From: Porphyra umbilicalis
Taxonomy: Eukaryota > Rhodophyta > Bangiophyceae > Bangiales > Bangiaceae
Assembly (NCBI GenBank): GCA_002049455.2
Contig: KV918777.1
Location: 1 to 64,000 of the forward strand
DNA: 64,000 nucleotides
Direction of reading: 5' to 3'
A model generated the notes under the pieces. It saw nothing but the letters and a program-made list of their open reading frames with translations, was not told the DNA's origin and ran no database searches. Positions 11,282 to 21,535 of the stretch are shown here, in pieces (positions within the stretch are counted from its first letter, which is position 1; the number at the start of each line of letters is the position of its first letter). Made by a program: the position numbers and the translations under genes.

Positions 11282-12201
11282 ACAGCGTGGTCGACGGGAC
11301 GGCGGCGCGGTACGGCGGCTTGTGGGGGCGCTTTGCCGGCTACTGTGGTACGCACGGGCTCCGCGCCCTGCCCGCCTCCACCGAGACGATACTCGCCTAC
11401 GTCGGGCATCTGTGGCGCCGCAACTCGGTCGTGGCGGTTTCCCTCAAGCCTATCCTCGCCGCCATCCGCAAGCGGCACGTGGCCGCCGGGCAGCCAAACC
11501 CCTGCGACCACGCCTCTGTGCGCGAGGCCAAGGCGGGATTCCGCCGCGCCGGCTTGCTGTACCGGCCGGTTATCAAGCCGGTGCGGGTCCCCCTCCCCTC
11601 TGCGGTTGCTTGGGGGCTCGCTGAGCTCGCGATGCGCTCGCCGCGGGCCCGCCGCCACCAGCTGACTGCGGTGGTGCTCCAGTTTTGGTGGATGCGCCGC
11701 GCGGGCGACATCACCCGTTTGACGCTGGCCGACGTGGACGTGCGCGCCGACGGGTCGGCGGCCTACCAGGTTCCGCGACACAAGACGGAGGCGGACCGGG
11801 GCCTCATCGCCCGACGCATGCCCCCGTCCGTACACGGCGGGGTCGACCTCCCCTTCGCGCTCCTCGCGCGCCTCGTCGCGGACTTGCGCGCCGCGCACCA
11901 CCGGCCGTCCGCGCGCCTCTTCACCGAGTGCGCGTCGGCCGCGGCGTCGGCGCTCATCACCACCTGGTTGCAGGCCGGTCTGCACCTCTTGAAGGTCACC
12001 CCCTCCGTCGGCACGGTGTATGCGTCCCACTCCCGCAAGTCGGGCGGCGCCACGGCGGCCAATGCCGCGGGTGTCAACCGCGGCGCCATCTCGGCGCTGA
12101 GCGCGACGACGCAGCCGACGTTGGCGGCGTCGTACATCTCTGCGCTCACGGTTGCATCCAAGTATGATCGGTTTTTCTTCGCCCGCCTGCTCCCCCGATA
12201 G
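11230..12201 (+). CDS. DIRS tyrosine recombinase ORF
   Basis: A phage-integrase-like tyrosine recombinase: an N-terminal SAM-like region (GLWGRFAGYCGTHGL), the first catalytic arginine in MRRAGDITRLTL, HSRKSGG for the His-x-x-Arg box, and a C-terminal Tyr in the TLAASYISAL region. It overlaps the RT ORF in another frame, so the N-terminal limit is approximate. It carries out integration of the DIRS circle and replaces a DDE integrase. Confidence 0.85.
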   Translation, partial: AATGRGADAAAARWLRVNSVVDGTAARYGGLWGRFAGYCGTHGLRALPASTETILAYVGHLWRRNSVVAVSLKPILAAIRKRHVAAGQPNPCDHASVREAKAGFRRAGLLYRPVIKPVRVPLPSAVAWGLAELAMRSPRARRHQLTAVVLQFWWMRRAGDITRLTLADVDVRADGSAAYQVPRHKTEADRGLIARRMPPSVHGGVDLPFALLARLVADLRAAHHRPSARLFTECASAAASALITTWLQAGLHLLKVTPSVGTVYASHSRKSGGATAANAAGVNRGAISALSATTQPTLAASYISALTVASKYDRFFFARLLPR

Positions 12202-12226
12202 TGCAGGCGGGCGTACTCTTTCTGTT

Positions 12227-12258
12227 TGGCATCCGCGGGCCCCCTCTCTCCTTAGTAG
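12227..12258 (+). repeat. DIRS repeat B1
   Basis: 32 bp repeated at 12728-12759. It lies directly before A2 and so forms part of the internal complementary region used to circularise DIRS cDNA. Confidence 0.8.
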
Positions 12259-12260
12259 GA

Positions 12261-12568
12261 ACCCCTCCGTATTGTCTTGTCCGACGGTTATTTAATACCA
12301 CGGGCGTCGACTAACGCGGGGTGGGGCGAAAGAACTTAGCAACGTGTTCGGGGGATGGGCGCGTTCCCATTCCCCACCGGGGATATTCTGAGAGGATCGG
12401 ATCCCACAGGAAATCCGTTTTCTGTGGCACAGAGCTGCCCTTGGCAGCCCCCCCCCTGTAACCACACAGACGGGGGGTCCTGATCCGCCTCCAGACCGCT
12501 TAAGGAGACGCCGCCCGCGGCATCCCTGCGGCTCCCCCGGCTCCCCACGTCCGCTGTTTTTCCGCCTC
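12261..12568 (+). repeat. DIRS split direct repeat A2
   Basis: 308-bp copy of A1, two bases after B1. Confidence 0.9.
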
Positions 12569-12727
12569 CCTCCCTCCCACCCTGGGTCGGAGCGTGCGCC
12601 CACTGGTGCGCACAAACCATTGTTTTTCGTACAAAAGAGGGCTCTTCTTTGTACTACTTCTTTACTTCTGGACGTTTCCGGATTTTCTTTTTTCGTCTGC
12701 AGCTCAACTATTAAATACAACGTCACA

Positions 12728-12759
12728 TGGCATCCGCGGGCCCCCTCTCTCCTTAGTAG
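12728..12759 (+). repeat. DIRS repeat B2 (right end)
   Basis: 32-bp copy of B1 at the right end of the element, about 160 bp after A2. Confidence 0.75.
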
Positions 12760-12771
12760 TAACGGGCACGG

Positions 12772-13863
12772 CACAGTAGATCTTAGACCAGGTACCTGGA
12801 AGACCTTGAATTTGCTTGCATCTGGCTTGCACCGGTCGGTGCAAGGTGTCGATTCGGACCCTCTGAGGGCCGTTTTCTCGTACAAGCGCCATACAAAGGC
12901 GGGCTCCTCGGGGCGCAAAACGGTCTCCAGAGCCCATTTTGGTACCGTTCGCACTGCAGAAGAGGTGCATGTAAGTATATAAAAAACGAGCCCTGTCCGT
13001 CGTTTTGCGCACCGATGGCGGCCACAAACGTGTTTCTTGCATCCAGAAACTTGTATCTGGGACACTGTTTTCGTTCAAGCAGCTTGCACGAGATCTGCGC
13101 GGATTCGTGCAGAGACCTTGCACCGGGTGTAGTCCTTTCGCACCGAAGTGGACATTTCTTGCATCACCTGGCAGTGTCTGCTTTTCTCTGCGCTCGTCAC
13201 TGCTGGTACTGCTTCCGACCAGGACACCTGCCCTATGGATAATCAACCCAGTAACCTACACTACCCTACCCTCCCCGCACCTTCACCCCCCCCGCATGCA
13301 TATCACTCGTGCTGCCAGAAACGGCAGCTTTATAGCCCCACGCTACTCAGGCCGAACGGGCGACATGCACGCCCCTCAGATGAGCGGAAGCTGGTCTCTG
13401 TCGTCTCTAAAGATGCGAGAAGCACCTCATCGCATTGGTACACCTGTACTTTCGCTGGGGGGTGGTGGTCTGGAGTTGGATGCTTGACGTTTTGTATACC
13501 CTGCGTAGACTGCCCTGATGGGCAGTGAGGTGGGTTAGGACTGCTGTGGCTCAGTCTCTGTGGACGGGCACTGCCCCTGCAAGCCGCAGCTTTACTCTTC
13601 TCTATCGAGAAACGAGCCAAACGAGCTGCATGTAGCGCATGTACGACCGCCGTACAACCAGATACAGACAATCTGTACGGCACCGTGCAAGACTCATGCA
13701 ACGATTCGGTGCACTTCGTGCAAGCGTCGAGCAAGCGCCATACAAGAACTTTGTACGAAAAGCACCCGATCCGTACAAGAAATCGAGGCTTGTATCAGCT
13801 TGTATCCAACTGTATTCAAGCAGATACAAGATCTTCCAGGGACATGGTCTAAGCCCCACTGTG
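12772..13863. mobile_element. Non-autonomous DNA transposon, CACAGT ends, 3-bp duplication
   Basis: The left end reads CACAGTAGATCTTAGACC; the right end, reverse complemented, reads CACAGTGGGGCTTAGACC, and similarity continues inward for about 60 bases (CTGGAAGAYCTTG...). A direct CGG flanks both sides (12769-12771 and 13864-13866). CAC-starting inverted ends with a 3-bp duplication suggest a CACTA/EnSpm-like element. The inside (about 1.1 kb) has repeated TGTATC/GTACAAG words, possibly subterminal transposase-binding repeats, and no recognisable transposase. Confidence 0.65.
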
Positions 13864-13892
13864 CGGTCACGGCGGCGGCGGTGGTGGTCACG

Positions 13893-14283
13893 GTTGTGAG
13901 ATGGGGTCTGTAAGCCTCGGATTGATCCAGCACCTGATCCGGACTTGACCCGGCCTGTGGTGGTCAATCGTCAGTCCTCGACCAAGAGCAGGTCGGACGC
14001 CGGGCTGGCGTACGTGGTGCAACGGACTTCATCAAGGGCCGGGAGAGGGATAGGAGAGGGCCGGGAGAGGGACGGGGGAGGGACGGGGGAGGCGCGCGGG
14101 GCGGGCGGGCCAGTGCGCGCCGGGCTGAGCCGGCAAGGGTGCGCGGGCGGCGTGGGTCTGCACACTGCTGGGCGTGCTGTGGTCGTGGGTGGGAGTGACC
14201 CTCGACGGGGAATAAGAGGCGGGACAGTCGAGTCGGGCGGGACGACGACGTGGGTAGGAAGATAGAGCCTTTTATCTCACAAC
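13893..14283. mobile_element. 0.39-kb element with 7-8 bp target duplication
   Basis: The ends are GTTGTGAGAT and ATCTCACAAC. GGTCACG(G) stands directly before (13886-13892) and after (14284-14290). A 7-8 bp duplication with short inverted ends points to a hAT-like non-autonomous element; the family is not certain. It holds GGGAGAGG-type repeats at 14040-14095. It interrupts the same Gly/His coding tract as the DIRS element. Confidence 0.6.
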
Positions 14284-14661
14284 GGTCACGGCCACGGCTG
14301 GTACAAGCTCGTGGAGAAGCACGACGGGCGGTACAAGTACTACAACAGCCCCCTGTGCCGGGCGCTCATCCACATGGCCGCCGCCGCCACCCGCCCCGTG
14401 TCGCTCTCGCTCGCCGCGGCGGTGGCGGCGCTACACCCGCGCCGCGCGGCGGCTCGCGCGGCCGCTGCCGCCGCCGAAGCGGCGGCCGCCGCCGTCGACG
14501 GGCATGGGCCAGTAACATCCCTGCCGCTCTTTTTGCTTCCCCTAACCGTTTTCCCCGGGGGGGCTGCCGCCCAACGTCCCTTCCCCCCCTTGCGTTGGCC
14601 GCCTTTGGCCCCCGCATCGCCTCCGCTGCTGCCGCTTGCCATGGCCCCTCCAACAATTTAA
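14284..14661 (+). pseudogene. Secreted glycine-rich protein gene, 3' part
   Basis: Coding resumes directly after the target duplication as Gly-His-Gly-His-Gly-Trp-Tyr-Lys, then a Tyr/Lys-rich patch (DGRYKYYNSPLC), echoing the Tyr/Lys patches in the 5' part. After about 14370 the frame becomes Ala/Pro-rich and may no longer be the true protein, so the real stop is uncertain. Joining the flanks across the three insertions restores an uninterrupted Gly/His tract, which is the main reason to treat 7212-7635 and this piece as one gene. Confidence 0.5.
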
Positions 14662-15794
14662 GAACGCTCGGCCGCCCCCCCCGCGGCTGGGTAGGCGGCG
14701 CCGCCCCACCGCCATCCCGGTGGCGGCCGGGGGGTCGGCCGCCAGGTCCTCGGAAGACGCCTTCGTGATGCCGCTAAAGGAGATGACAAACACGGGCAGT
14801 GACCGCCACCAGGACAGCACGGCCGCGTCATCAGCCGCGGCAGGAGCGGGGGCCGCCGGGGATGTGGCAGCCGCTGCAGGGACAGAAGCGGAGGTTGTCG
14901 GAGTCCTTCAGGTCAGAGGGCTCCGGCACAGACTCCTCCGAAGACGATGACGACGGAACCTAGCCGCTCCAGCCGACGCCGACCGTCCAGCGCCCGGCCC
15001 AGCGGGCTCACGAGCGGAGCGCGCACGGCTTGTCGGCTCCTTGGCACCGCCGGTAGTGGCAGACGCCTCGCGACTGCTTCCGCAGCCCCCCGCACCACCA
15101 TACTCGGTGCCGCCGCCCCCTGATGCCGTCTTGAAATCCGGTCCCCCCGCACGCAGCCGCTTCGGTGCCGACATGCTGGGGAGGGGGCAGAGCTCGACAG
15201 GGACACGGATCCCCCGACCAGCAGCCGTCTGGTGGCGTGTGTGTGCCCGCCCTGTCACAAACCTAGTGCACATGGAGTCGCCCCGCCAAGACCGCACCAA
15301 TCGCTACCGCCGTAGGTGGGCGACACAAGCAGCGGCGGGCGAAGCCTCGCCGTAGCCGCCGCCTTGCAACCCGGCTGCCGCCGCTGGGCCCAGGCAAGGG
15401 CCATCCACTGTCGCTACGCACGCCGCGCCGCGAGAGAGGTCCGCCCACCTGTTCAAGGGAGAAGAGCCAAGCGAGACGGCGCAAGGAACAACGCGTCCGT
15501 GTCAGTGCCGCCACGCGCTCCAGTGTTAGGTGTGCGCGTCACAGGACCGGAAGCTGTATGCTGCGCAATCAAATCACGTATGTATGATTGGCCCGACTAC
15601 GTCGTGAGACCGGTCAAAGACACTTCTTGGCCAGATCGGGACCATCTTGGCTGTTGCCCAATGCGCACGATCAGCCTTCAACTTAAGCTGTCTTCTTCAC
15701 GTCTACGCGACCAGTTGGTTTGTGTTGCTACGCTGCTGGCGGCGCTCCCACCCCCCCAGCGCGGCGACTTGCACCGTGGCACGCCCCTCCGCCC
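14662..15794. other. Intergenic, no gene recognised
   Basis: Short frames occur on both strands. One ends in an acidic Ser/Asp-rich tail near 14900-14960, but none can be defended. Confidence 0.35.
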
Positions 15795-16434
15795 TCAGAC
15801 GCGGGGCACCACGCTCACATCGTGTGGCATCCCCAGCAGCCGCCGCAGGTTCACCACCTTTTCCCGCAACGCCAGCCGGTGGACCCCCCCCCCCGGCACG
15901 CGGGCGGGGAGCGCGCCCTCCCCCCCCCCCCCCCCCCCCCCTCCCCCTTCCCCATACAAGTACACTTCCAACCAGCCGAGCACCGCCGCCGCTCGCTCGG
16001 CGCCGCGCCCCTCGGTGGCCCCCCACCCCCGCCGCCCCCCCGCCAACACCGCGCCCGCGAGCGCGCCGAGCACCCGCCCGTCGTCGTGGCGCCGCCCGTG
16101 GCGCGCGACCATCCCCCGGTACACAATGACCGCCCGCCGCGGCTGGCCGCCCACCCCACACGCCGTCACGAGCGACGCGTACGCGCGGGCCGAGGGCATC
16201 GCCGCCGCCGCGGGGGGCCACCGCGCGTCGCGCAGCAGCCGAAAGGCGCCGTCCACGTCGCCGGCGGCGGCGACGGCGGCGAGGGCCGACTCGAGGGGGG
16301 GGACCGCCGCGCGGCCGTGGAGGTGGGGGGGGGGAGGGGGGGCGGGGGGATCACGCCGCCCCCCGGGCGGCCGTCGGTGGGGGGGCGGGCCGCGCCGGCG
16401 GTGCTGACGCCGCCGCCCCCGCCCAGTGCCGCAG

Positions 16435-16465
<31 letters not shown>

Positions 16466-17632
16466 GCGACCGACAAATGTGTCGAGCACCCCGAGCGCCA
16501 CCGCCGGCGCGCGGCACTGGCCCGCCGCGTCAATGACCGCCGCCACGACCGCCGCCGGCGGCGGGTGCCCGTCGGCGGCCGCCCGCTCCGCCGCCCCGAC
16601 GGCGGCGCGGAGCTCGTGGAGCGCCGCCCAACAGGCCACCACCGCGGCGCGGGTGGCGCCGTCGCCCGCCGCCGCGGCGGCCACGCCCGGCACCACCGCC
16701 GCACCCGCCGCCGCCGTCGCCGCCGTCGCAGATACCGCCGCGCGCGCCGGCGGCGACCGCACGGGCCGCCCGCCCGTGACGGCCGGCGCAGCCGCCCCGC
16801 CCCGCTCCGCCGTGCGCGTCCACGGGCGGCGCCCATAGCTGCCATAACCGCCATCGCCGCCGCCATCGTCGCCGTCAGACGGGGGCAGGCCGAGCGCCGC
16901 CTCCGCGTCGGCGGGCCGCCGCGCGCGGCAGAGGAGCTCGACGAGGGCGGCGGCGACGCGGGGCGGCAGCCGCCGGGGCGCCGCCGCCGCCGCCGGCGGC
17001 GCACCGTCCCCGCCGCTGCCGCCGGCGCGCGGCGCGTCGGGCGCCGCCGCCACCGCCGCCACGGCCGCGTCGGCGAGCACCCCCGGTGGCGGCACGCCGC
17101 CGCGGCGGCGGCCGCTGGCGGCCGCCGCCCGCGCGGCGGCAATGACAAACGCGGCACGCCCCGGGTGGGTGCCCCCCGCTGGCAGCGCCGCCGCCACGGC
17201 CGCCGCGTCGCCGAGGCGCCCCGCGTGCGCGAGCACCCCCGCCGTTGCCGCCGCCGCCGCGGCCGTCGGTCGCGGCAGCGTCCCAGCCGAGGTCGTCGCC
17301 CCGCCGCCCCGCACCTGCACGGCGTGCAGTGCCGCCGCCGCGTCGGCGGCGGCGGTCGCCAGGCGCCGCCGTGGCGCCCGGTCGGCGGCGGCGGCGGCTG
17401 CCAGCACCGCCGTGGCGGCGTCGGCCAGCTCCGCCGCCGTCATGCCCCCGTCGCCGCGGTCGCCGCCGCCGCTTGACGCCACGGGCCGGGCGGCGGCAAT
17501 GGCGGCAATGGCCGCCGCGACGCTGTCCACGGTCGGCGGCACGCCAGTGCCGCGGGGGCGCCCGCGGCGCGCGGCGCCGCCGGCGGGGCGCCCAAAGCGG
17601 GTGCCCGGCGGGTGCGCCCCGAGGGTGGCCAC
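15795..17632 (-). CDS. Pentatricopeptide-repeat (PPR) protein, frame change at a homopolymer
   Basis: An Ala-rich helical-repeat protein. PPR units are best seen near the C-terminus: DGAFRLLRDARW... then ARAYASLVTACGVGGQPRRA and VIVYRGMVARHG. Weaker units lie upstream, for example ATRAAVVACWAALHELRAA and AAVVAAVIDAAGQCRAPAVA. PPR proteins bind organellar RNA and act in its processing or translation. The frame changes within the G runs at about 16320-16350 (plus strand), between two well-conserved stretches. The N-terminus is uncertain: an ATG at 18002 begins a transit-peptide-like Ala/Arg/Pro sequence but is separated by more homopolymers. No intron is apparent. Confidence 0.65.
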
Positions 17633-18002
17633 GACCGACGCGGTGGCGCTGAGGATGGGGCACGGAGAGACGGGGGGGGGGGGGAGGGGGAGGGCGCCAC
17701 GCGTCGTTGGGGGGGGGGGCGCGCCGCCGCCGCGTCGCCGGGGGGAGGGGGGGGAGGCGCCGCCCAGGGGCGCGCGCGATCACGGGGGGGGGGGGGTGCC
17801 GACGCGGGCACGCGGGGGGGACCCACGGCGACGCAGCGGGGGGTGTGGCGTGGGGGGGGGGGGGGGGGGGGGGGCGCCGCGTAGTGCCGGCGGCGGCACC
17901 GGCGGCGGCACCAGCGACGGGGTGGCGGCGGCCGCCGCGGCGGCCGATGGGGGCGGGGGTGACAAAGGGCGCCGCGGGGGGCGGACGCCCACCAGGCGCC
18001 AT

Positions 18003-19079
18003 GGGGGGGTCGGCCTGAAACGAGCGCGCCGTGGTTGGAGGGTGCTTGGTGGGGGGGGGGGGGGCGGAGCTTGCTCCGCAGCAACGACCGAGCGCGTGGC
18101 GACGACGGCGGCGGCCGGCCGGCGCGGAGCGGGCGGACCTGCCGTCTGGGGCAACGGCGCTGTGCTGCTTAACTGGGGTCGGAGCACATCGGCCTTTTTC
18201 CCGATGCAGAACACACATTCTGGTGTGTGTGGCCGCGGCATTTTGACTCGGCATTGGGCGTTCGATGGGAGTGAAGCTCGGCACATTCTGCGAGGGTCGA
18301 TGCACAATGCCCAAATGTGTAATATCTCCCTTCATCGCGGTGCTGATACCTCTGTGAGGGCCAATAGGCTGGCGCCTCTCGGCGGCCAATGGTTCAATGG
18401 GAGCCATGCAGCACCTTCCGTGGCGGACGAGACCTGATATGAAACATGATGTCTGACCCGCCTCCGGGAATTGGGCAAGTTCTTGCTGCAGTTCGACGTG
18501 GAGGACGAGTATTTGGTCGTTGCCCAGCCATGTAGTATCTGAGGATCTCAACAACGAAGCAAAATTCTGTTTCTGGCGAGAGCTGAGGAGCTCTCTGCGC
18601 TCTCAGAGCTCCTCGCGAATCGACCGGCGGCGGCGCTGGGCCGCCTCCGCCGACCGGCACCAGGTGCCACGGGTGCTGCCACGGAGGGTGACACGTGCCC
18701 CAGTGACAATACGTAGTTGCCTGTGGTCAAGACCGCCATGACCATGAGCACGTCCACCGTACCCTCCTCGACCCCTGCCCTGCCTGCCGTCCCCGCCGCG
18801 CCCACCGCCCCCCCCCCCCCCCCCGCGCCCGATGCCGCGCTTTCATCCCCCTGGCGTTGCCTTGCTCCGCCTCCCCCCCCTCCTGGAACTGGAACTGCTC
18901 CCCCGTCCGGCACCCCCCGACCACCAAACGCCAGCCGGGTATCGCGGTCGTCGGCTGGGCGCACGGGCACCGGTTGTGCGGCCCCACCCCCACGCGTGGC
19001 TGCGGCCCCCGCGCTCCGCCCCCTCCCCTCCCACCTCTCAGTCGATACGGCCGCGGGGTGCTCTTCCGCAGTGCACCCA
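18003..19079. other. Intergenic, no gene recognised
   Basis: G-run-rich sequence upstream of the PPR gene, then mixed sequence. Nothing is supportable here. Confidence 0.35.
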
Positions 19080-20250
19080 CGGTCCGGCGGCTGCGGCGGC
19101 GGCGACGCCAGCGGGTGCGGTGTGGGGGGGCGCCGGCAGCGCCGCCGCCGCGCGGCCGCCGCGCCGCTGCCGCCGCGGGTGCCCGTCGCCCCCCCCCCTC
19201 GCCCCTCGCTCCCTCCCCCTTCCGTTCCCTGCCGGCCACACCCCCGTCGTCGACGTGGCCACCGGGTGTGCCTGCGGGCACGGTCTGGCGGCTACGGCGG
19301 CGACGACGCCGCCGGGTGCACGGTGGGGGGGCGCCGGCACCGCCGCCGCCTCGCCGCCGCCGCCGCGGCTCCTCGTCGCCAGGCGGTTGCCCCTCCCCTC
19401 CCCCCTCCCTCCCCCCTCTCTCCCCCCTCGCTCCCCCCTGCCTCCCTCTCCCTGCCGTCCCCCGCCGGCCACACCGCTGTCGTCGTCGTGGCCACCGGGC
19501 GTGCCCGCGGGCACGGTCTGGCGGCTACGGCGGCGGCGACGCCGGCGGGTGCGGGGTGGGGGGCGGCCGGCAGCGCCGCCGCCACGCCGCCGCCGCCACG
19601 CCGCCGCCGCCACGCCGCCGCCGCGGCTGCTCGTCGCCGGGCAGTCGTCACCCCCTCTCCCCGCTCCCTCCCCACTCCTTCACCCCTCCCTCCCTCCCCC
19701 TGCCGTCCCCCGCCGGCCTCGCCGCCGTCGTCGTCGCGGCCACCGGGTGTGCCCGCGGGCACGGTCTGGCCGCTGCGGCAGTGGCGACGCCGCCGGGTGC
19801 GCTGTGGGGCGGCGCCGGCAGCGCCGTCGCCTTGCCGCCGCCGCCGTGGCTCCTCGTCGCCGGGCGGTCGCCCCCACCCCTCCCCCCTCTCTCCCCCCTC
19901 CCTCCCCCCTCCCTCCCCCCCCCTGCCGCCCCCCGCCGGCCACACCGCCGTCGTCGTCGTGGCCACCGGGTGTGCCCGCGGGCACGGTCCGGCGGGTGCG
20001 CGGTGGGGGGGGGCCGGCAGCGCCGCCGCCACGCCGCCGCCGCCAAGCTGCCGCCGCGGCTCCTCGACGCCGGGCGGTCGCCACTCCACCTCCCCCCTCT
20101 CTTCCCCCTCCCTCCCCCCTCCCTCCCTCCCCCTGCCGTTCCCCGCACGCCACACCGCCGTCGTCGTCGCGGCCACCGGGTGTGCTCACGGGCACGGTTC
20201 GGGGGCTGCGGCAGTGGCGACGCCGCCGGGTGCGCGGTGCTTGCGGACCC
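19080..20250. repeat. Tandem repeat, ~205-245 bp unit, about five copies
   Basis: Each unit contains GCCGGCCACACCGCCGTCG, then GGCCACCGGGTGTGCCYGCGG, then a Gly/Arg-codon GC block and a CTCCCCC-rich spacer. Copies of the first motif start near 19229, 19465, 19709, 19934 and 20140, so spacing is irregular (206-244 bp) because of the CTCCCCC spacer. The long ORFs across it on both strands are by-products of the repeat. Confidence 0.75.
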
Positions 20251-21311
20251 ATGTGCGTAGCAACACGTGTGTGTAGTTTCCCCACAGACCATCGTACACA
20301 ACGAAGTGGGCCGATGGTGACCTCTTTTTACCAGTAGGTGCCAGAGTTCATCAGTGATAAAACCGCCTACGAGGCGTCATGACCTACAGCTACGAATGGG
20401 CGGGGATCTCCTGGGACTGCGAGGGAGGGCCTAGAATGGTTTGGCGGCATGGCACCTGCGCAGGGGACTCGTACGCGCGATATTGGGGTGGCTGGGTTGG
20501 CTGAAAGCACACTACGTGCAGTGGGGATCCTATGACAGTGCCGGTGTGGCTTTTTAGTCTCTATTGAGAGTATACGATATAGCACAGCCAACGAACACAG
20601 AAGGTTGGCCAGCAGACGTGTACGGCACCGTCGGGAGGTAGCGGCATATCTGGCCACTGTGACCTTGGACGGGCGAAAAAAGAAGGAAGGAAGCGTTTGT
20701 GCGCTTAGCGACTTATTATTTCCTTCCCAGGACCCTTCAGAGCATCAGCAACGAGTCTCTCTAAAAAAAAGTGGTGTTTTGGTCGAGTTCGGCCCGGACG
20801 TGCCGTATGCTCCTCCTTCTTGGACCACATGCCAGCGGGAAACGCGGCGGTGACCAGACTATACCGATCTCCACAAAAGTTCAAAACAATGGGGACATGG
20901 TACTGTAGGAGACATAAGACGTTGTTTTCTTTGCAAAAAATTATGCAGAACTGTCGTAGGCTACAAGAGAAGCGCAGAGTCACAACCCACTGGATGGAAC
21001 AGTGTCAGAGAAAACAAGTGATCCACTGGATGGGGCAGTGTCAGTGTCGATCTGCCGAATACACTGGATCTGAGATGCTGTCAGCGGGGGTCCATTCACA
21101 CTGCCTGGTGGAGTCATCTCCAGCCTGCTCTGCCGCCAGGCCCCTCAGCTGGATGCCACAACGGCTACGCCTGCCGTCGTCAGTGCCTTTCTTTCCTTTG
21201 CACTGTTTCTGACATGATGTTAGAAGGGTCCACCTCCCTCCTGCCCCCGTCCCCCATCTCTTTCCCCCAGCAGTGATGCTTCTTCGCTGACCTCCCCCTG
21301 CAATCGCTGTT
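20251..21311. other. Intergenic, no gene recognised
   Basis: AT-richer sequence with short ORFs only. Two near-identical short segments (CCACTGGATGG..CAGTGTCAG) lie around 20990-21050. Confidence 0.35.
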
Positions 21312-21535
21312 TCCCCCGCCCGCTGCTGCCTCCCCCGCCCGCTGCTGCCTCCCCCGCCCGCTGCTGCCTCCCCCGCCCGCTGCTGCCTCCCCGCCCGCTG
21401 CTGCCTCCCCCGCCCGCTGCTGCCTCCCCCGCCCGCTGCTGCCTCCCCCGCCCGCTGCTGCCTCCCCCGCCCGCTGCTGCCTCCCCCGCCCGCTGCTGCC
21501 TCCCCCGCCCGCTGCTGCCTCCCCTGCCCGCTGCT
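21312..21535. repeat. 19-bp minisatellite
   Basis: About 12 head-to-tail copies of CTGCTGCCTCCCCCGCCCG, with one shortened copy near 21390. Decayed CTGCTG/CCCCC words continue to about 21700. There are no spacers, so it is not a CRISPR array. Confidence 0.85.

Larger units (their letters stand above)
7636..12759 (+). mobile_element. DIRS-type tyrosine-recombinase retrotransposon (PAT/Ngaro-like, split direct repeats)
   Basis: Layout: A1 repeat, gag-like ORF, RT/RNase H ORF, tyrosine recombinase ORF, then B1-A2-B2. A1 (7636-7943) and A2 (12261-12568) are 308 bp and appear identical; B1 (12227-12258) and B2 (12728-12759) share 32 bp. This split-direct-repeat arrangement with a tyrosine recombinase in place of an integrase defines PAT/Ngaro-like members of the DIRS order. 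The element looks whole, and the identical repeats indicate a recent insertion. About 160 bp separate A2 from B2. It lies inside the glycine tract of a host gene, without an obvious target duplication, as expected for recombinase-mediated insertion. Confidence 0.88.

Noticed and set aside
7996-12201. Bacterial or plasmid origin for the recombinase
   Set aside because: The tyrosine recombinase is linked to an RT-RNase H ORF and split direct repeats, which is the eukaryotic DIRS arrangement.
16565-17476. Long plus-strand Arg/Gly/Pro ORFs opposite the PPR gene
   Set aside because: Shadow frames of an extreme-GC coding region; no domain, and the minus strand shows PPR units.
18717-20276. 519-codon plus-strand ORF and overlapping minus-strand ORFs
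   Set aside because: Their sequence follows the ~230-bp tandem repeat; all frames are open because of base composition.
21312-21535. CRISPR-like regular repeats
   Set aside because: Head-to-tail 19-bp units without spacers in a eukaryotic context.
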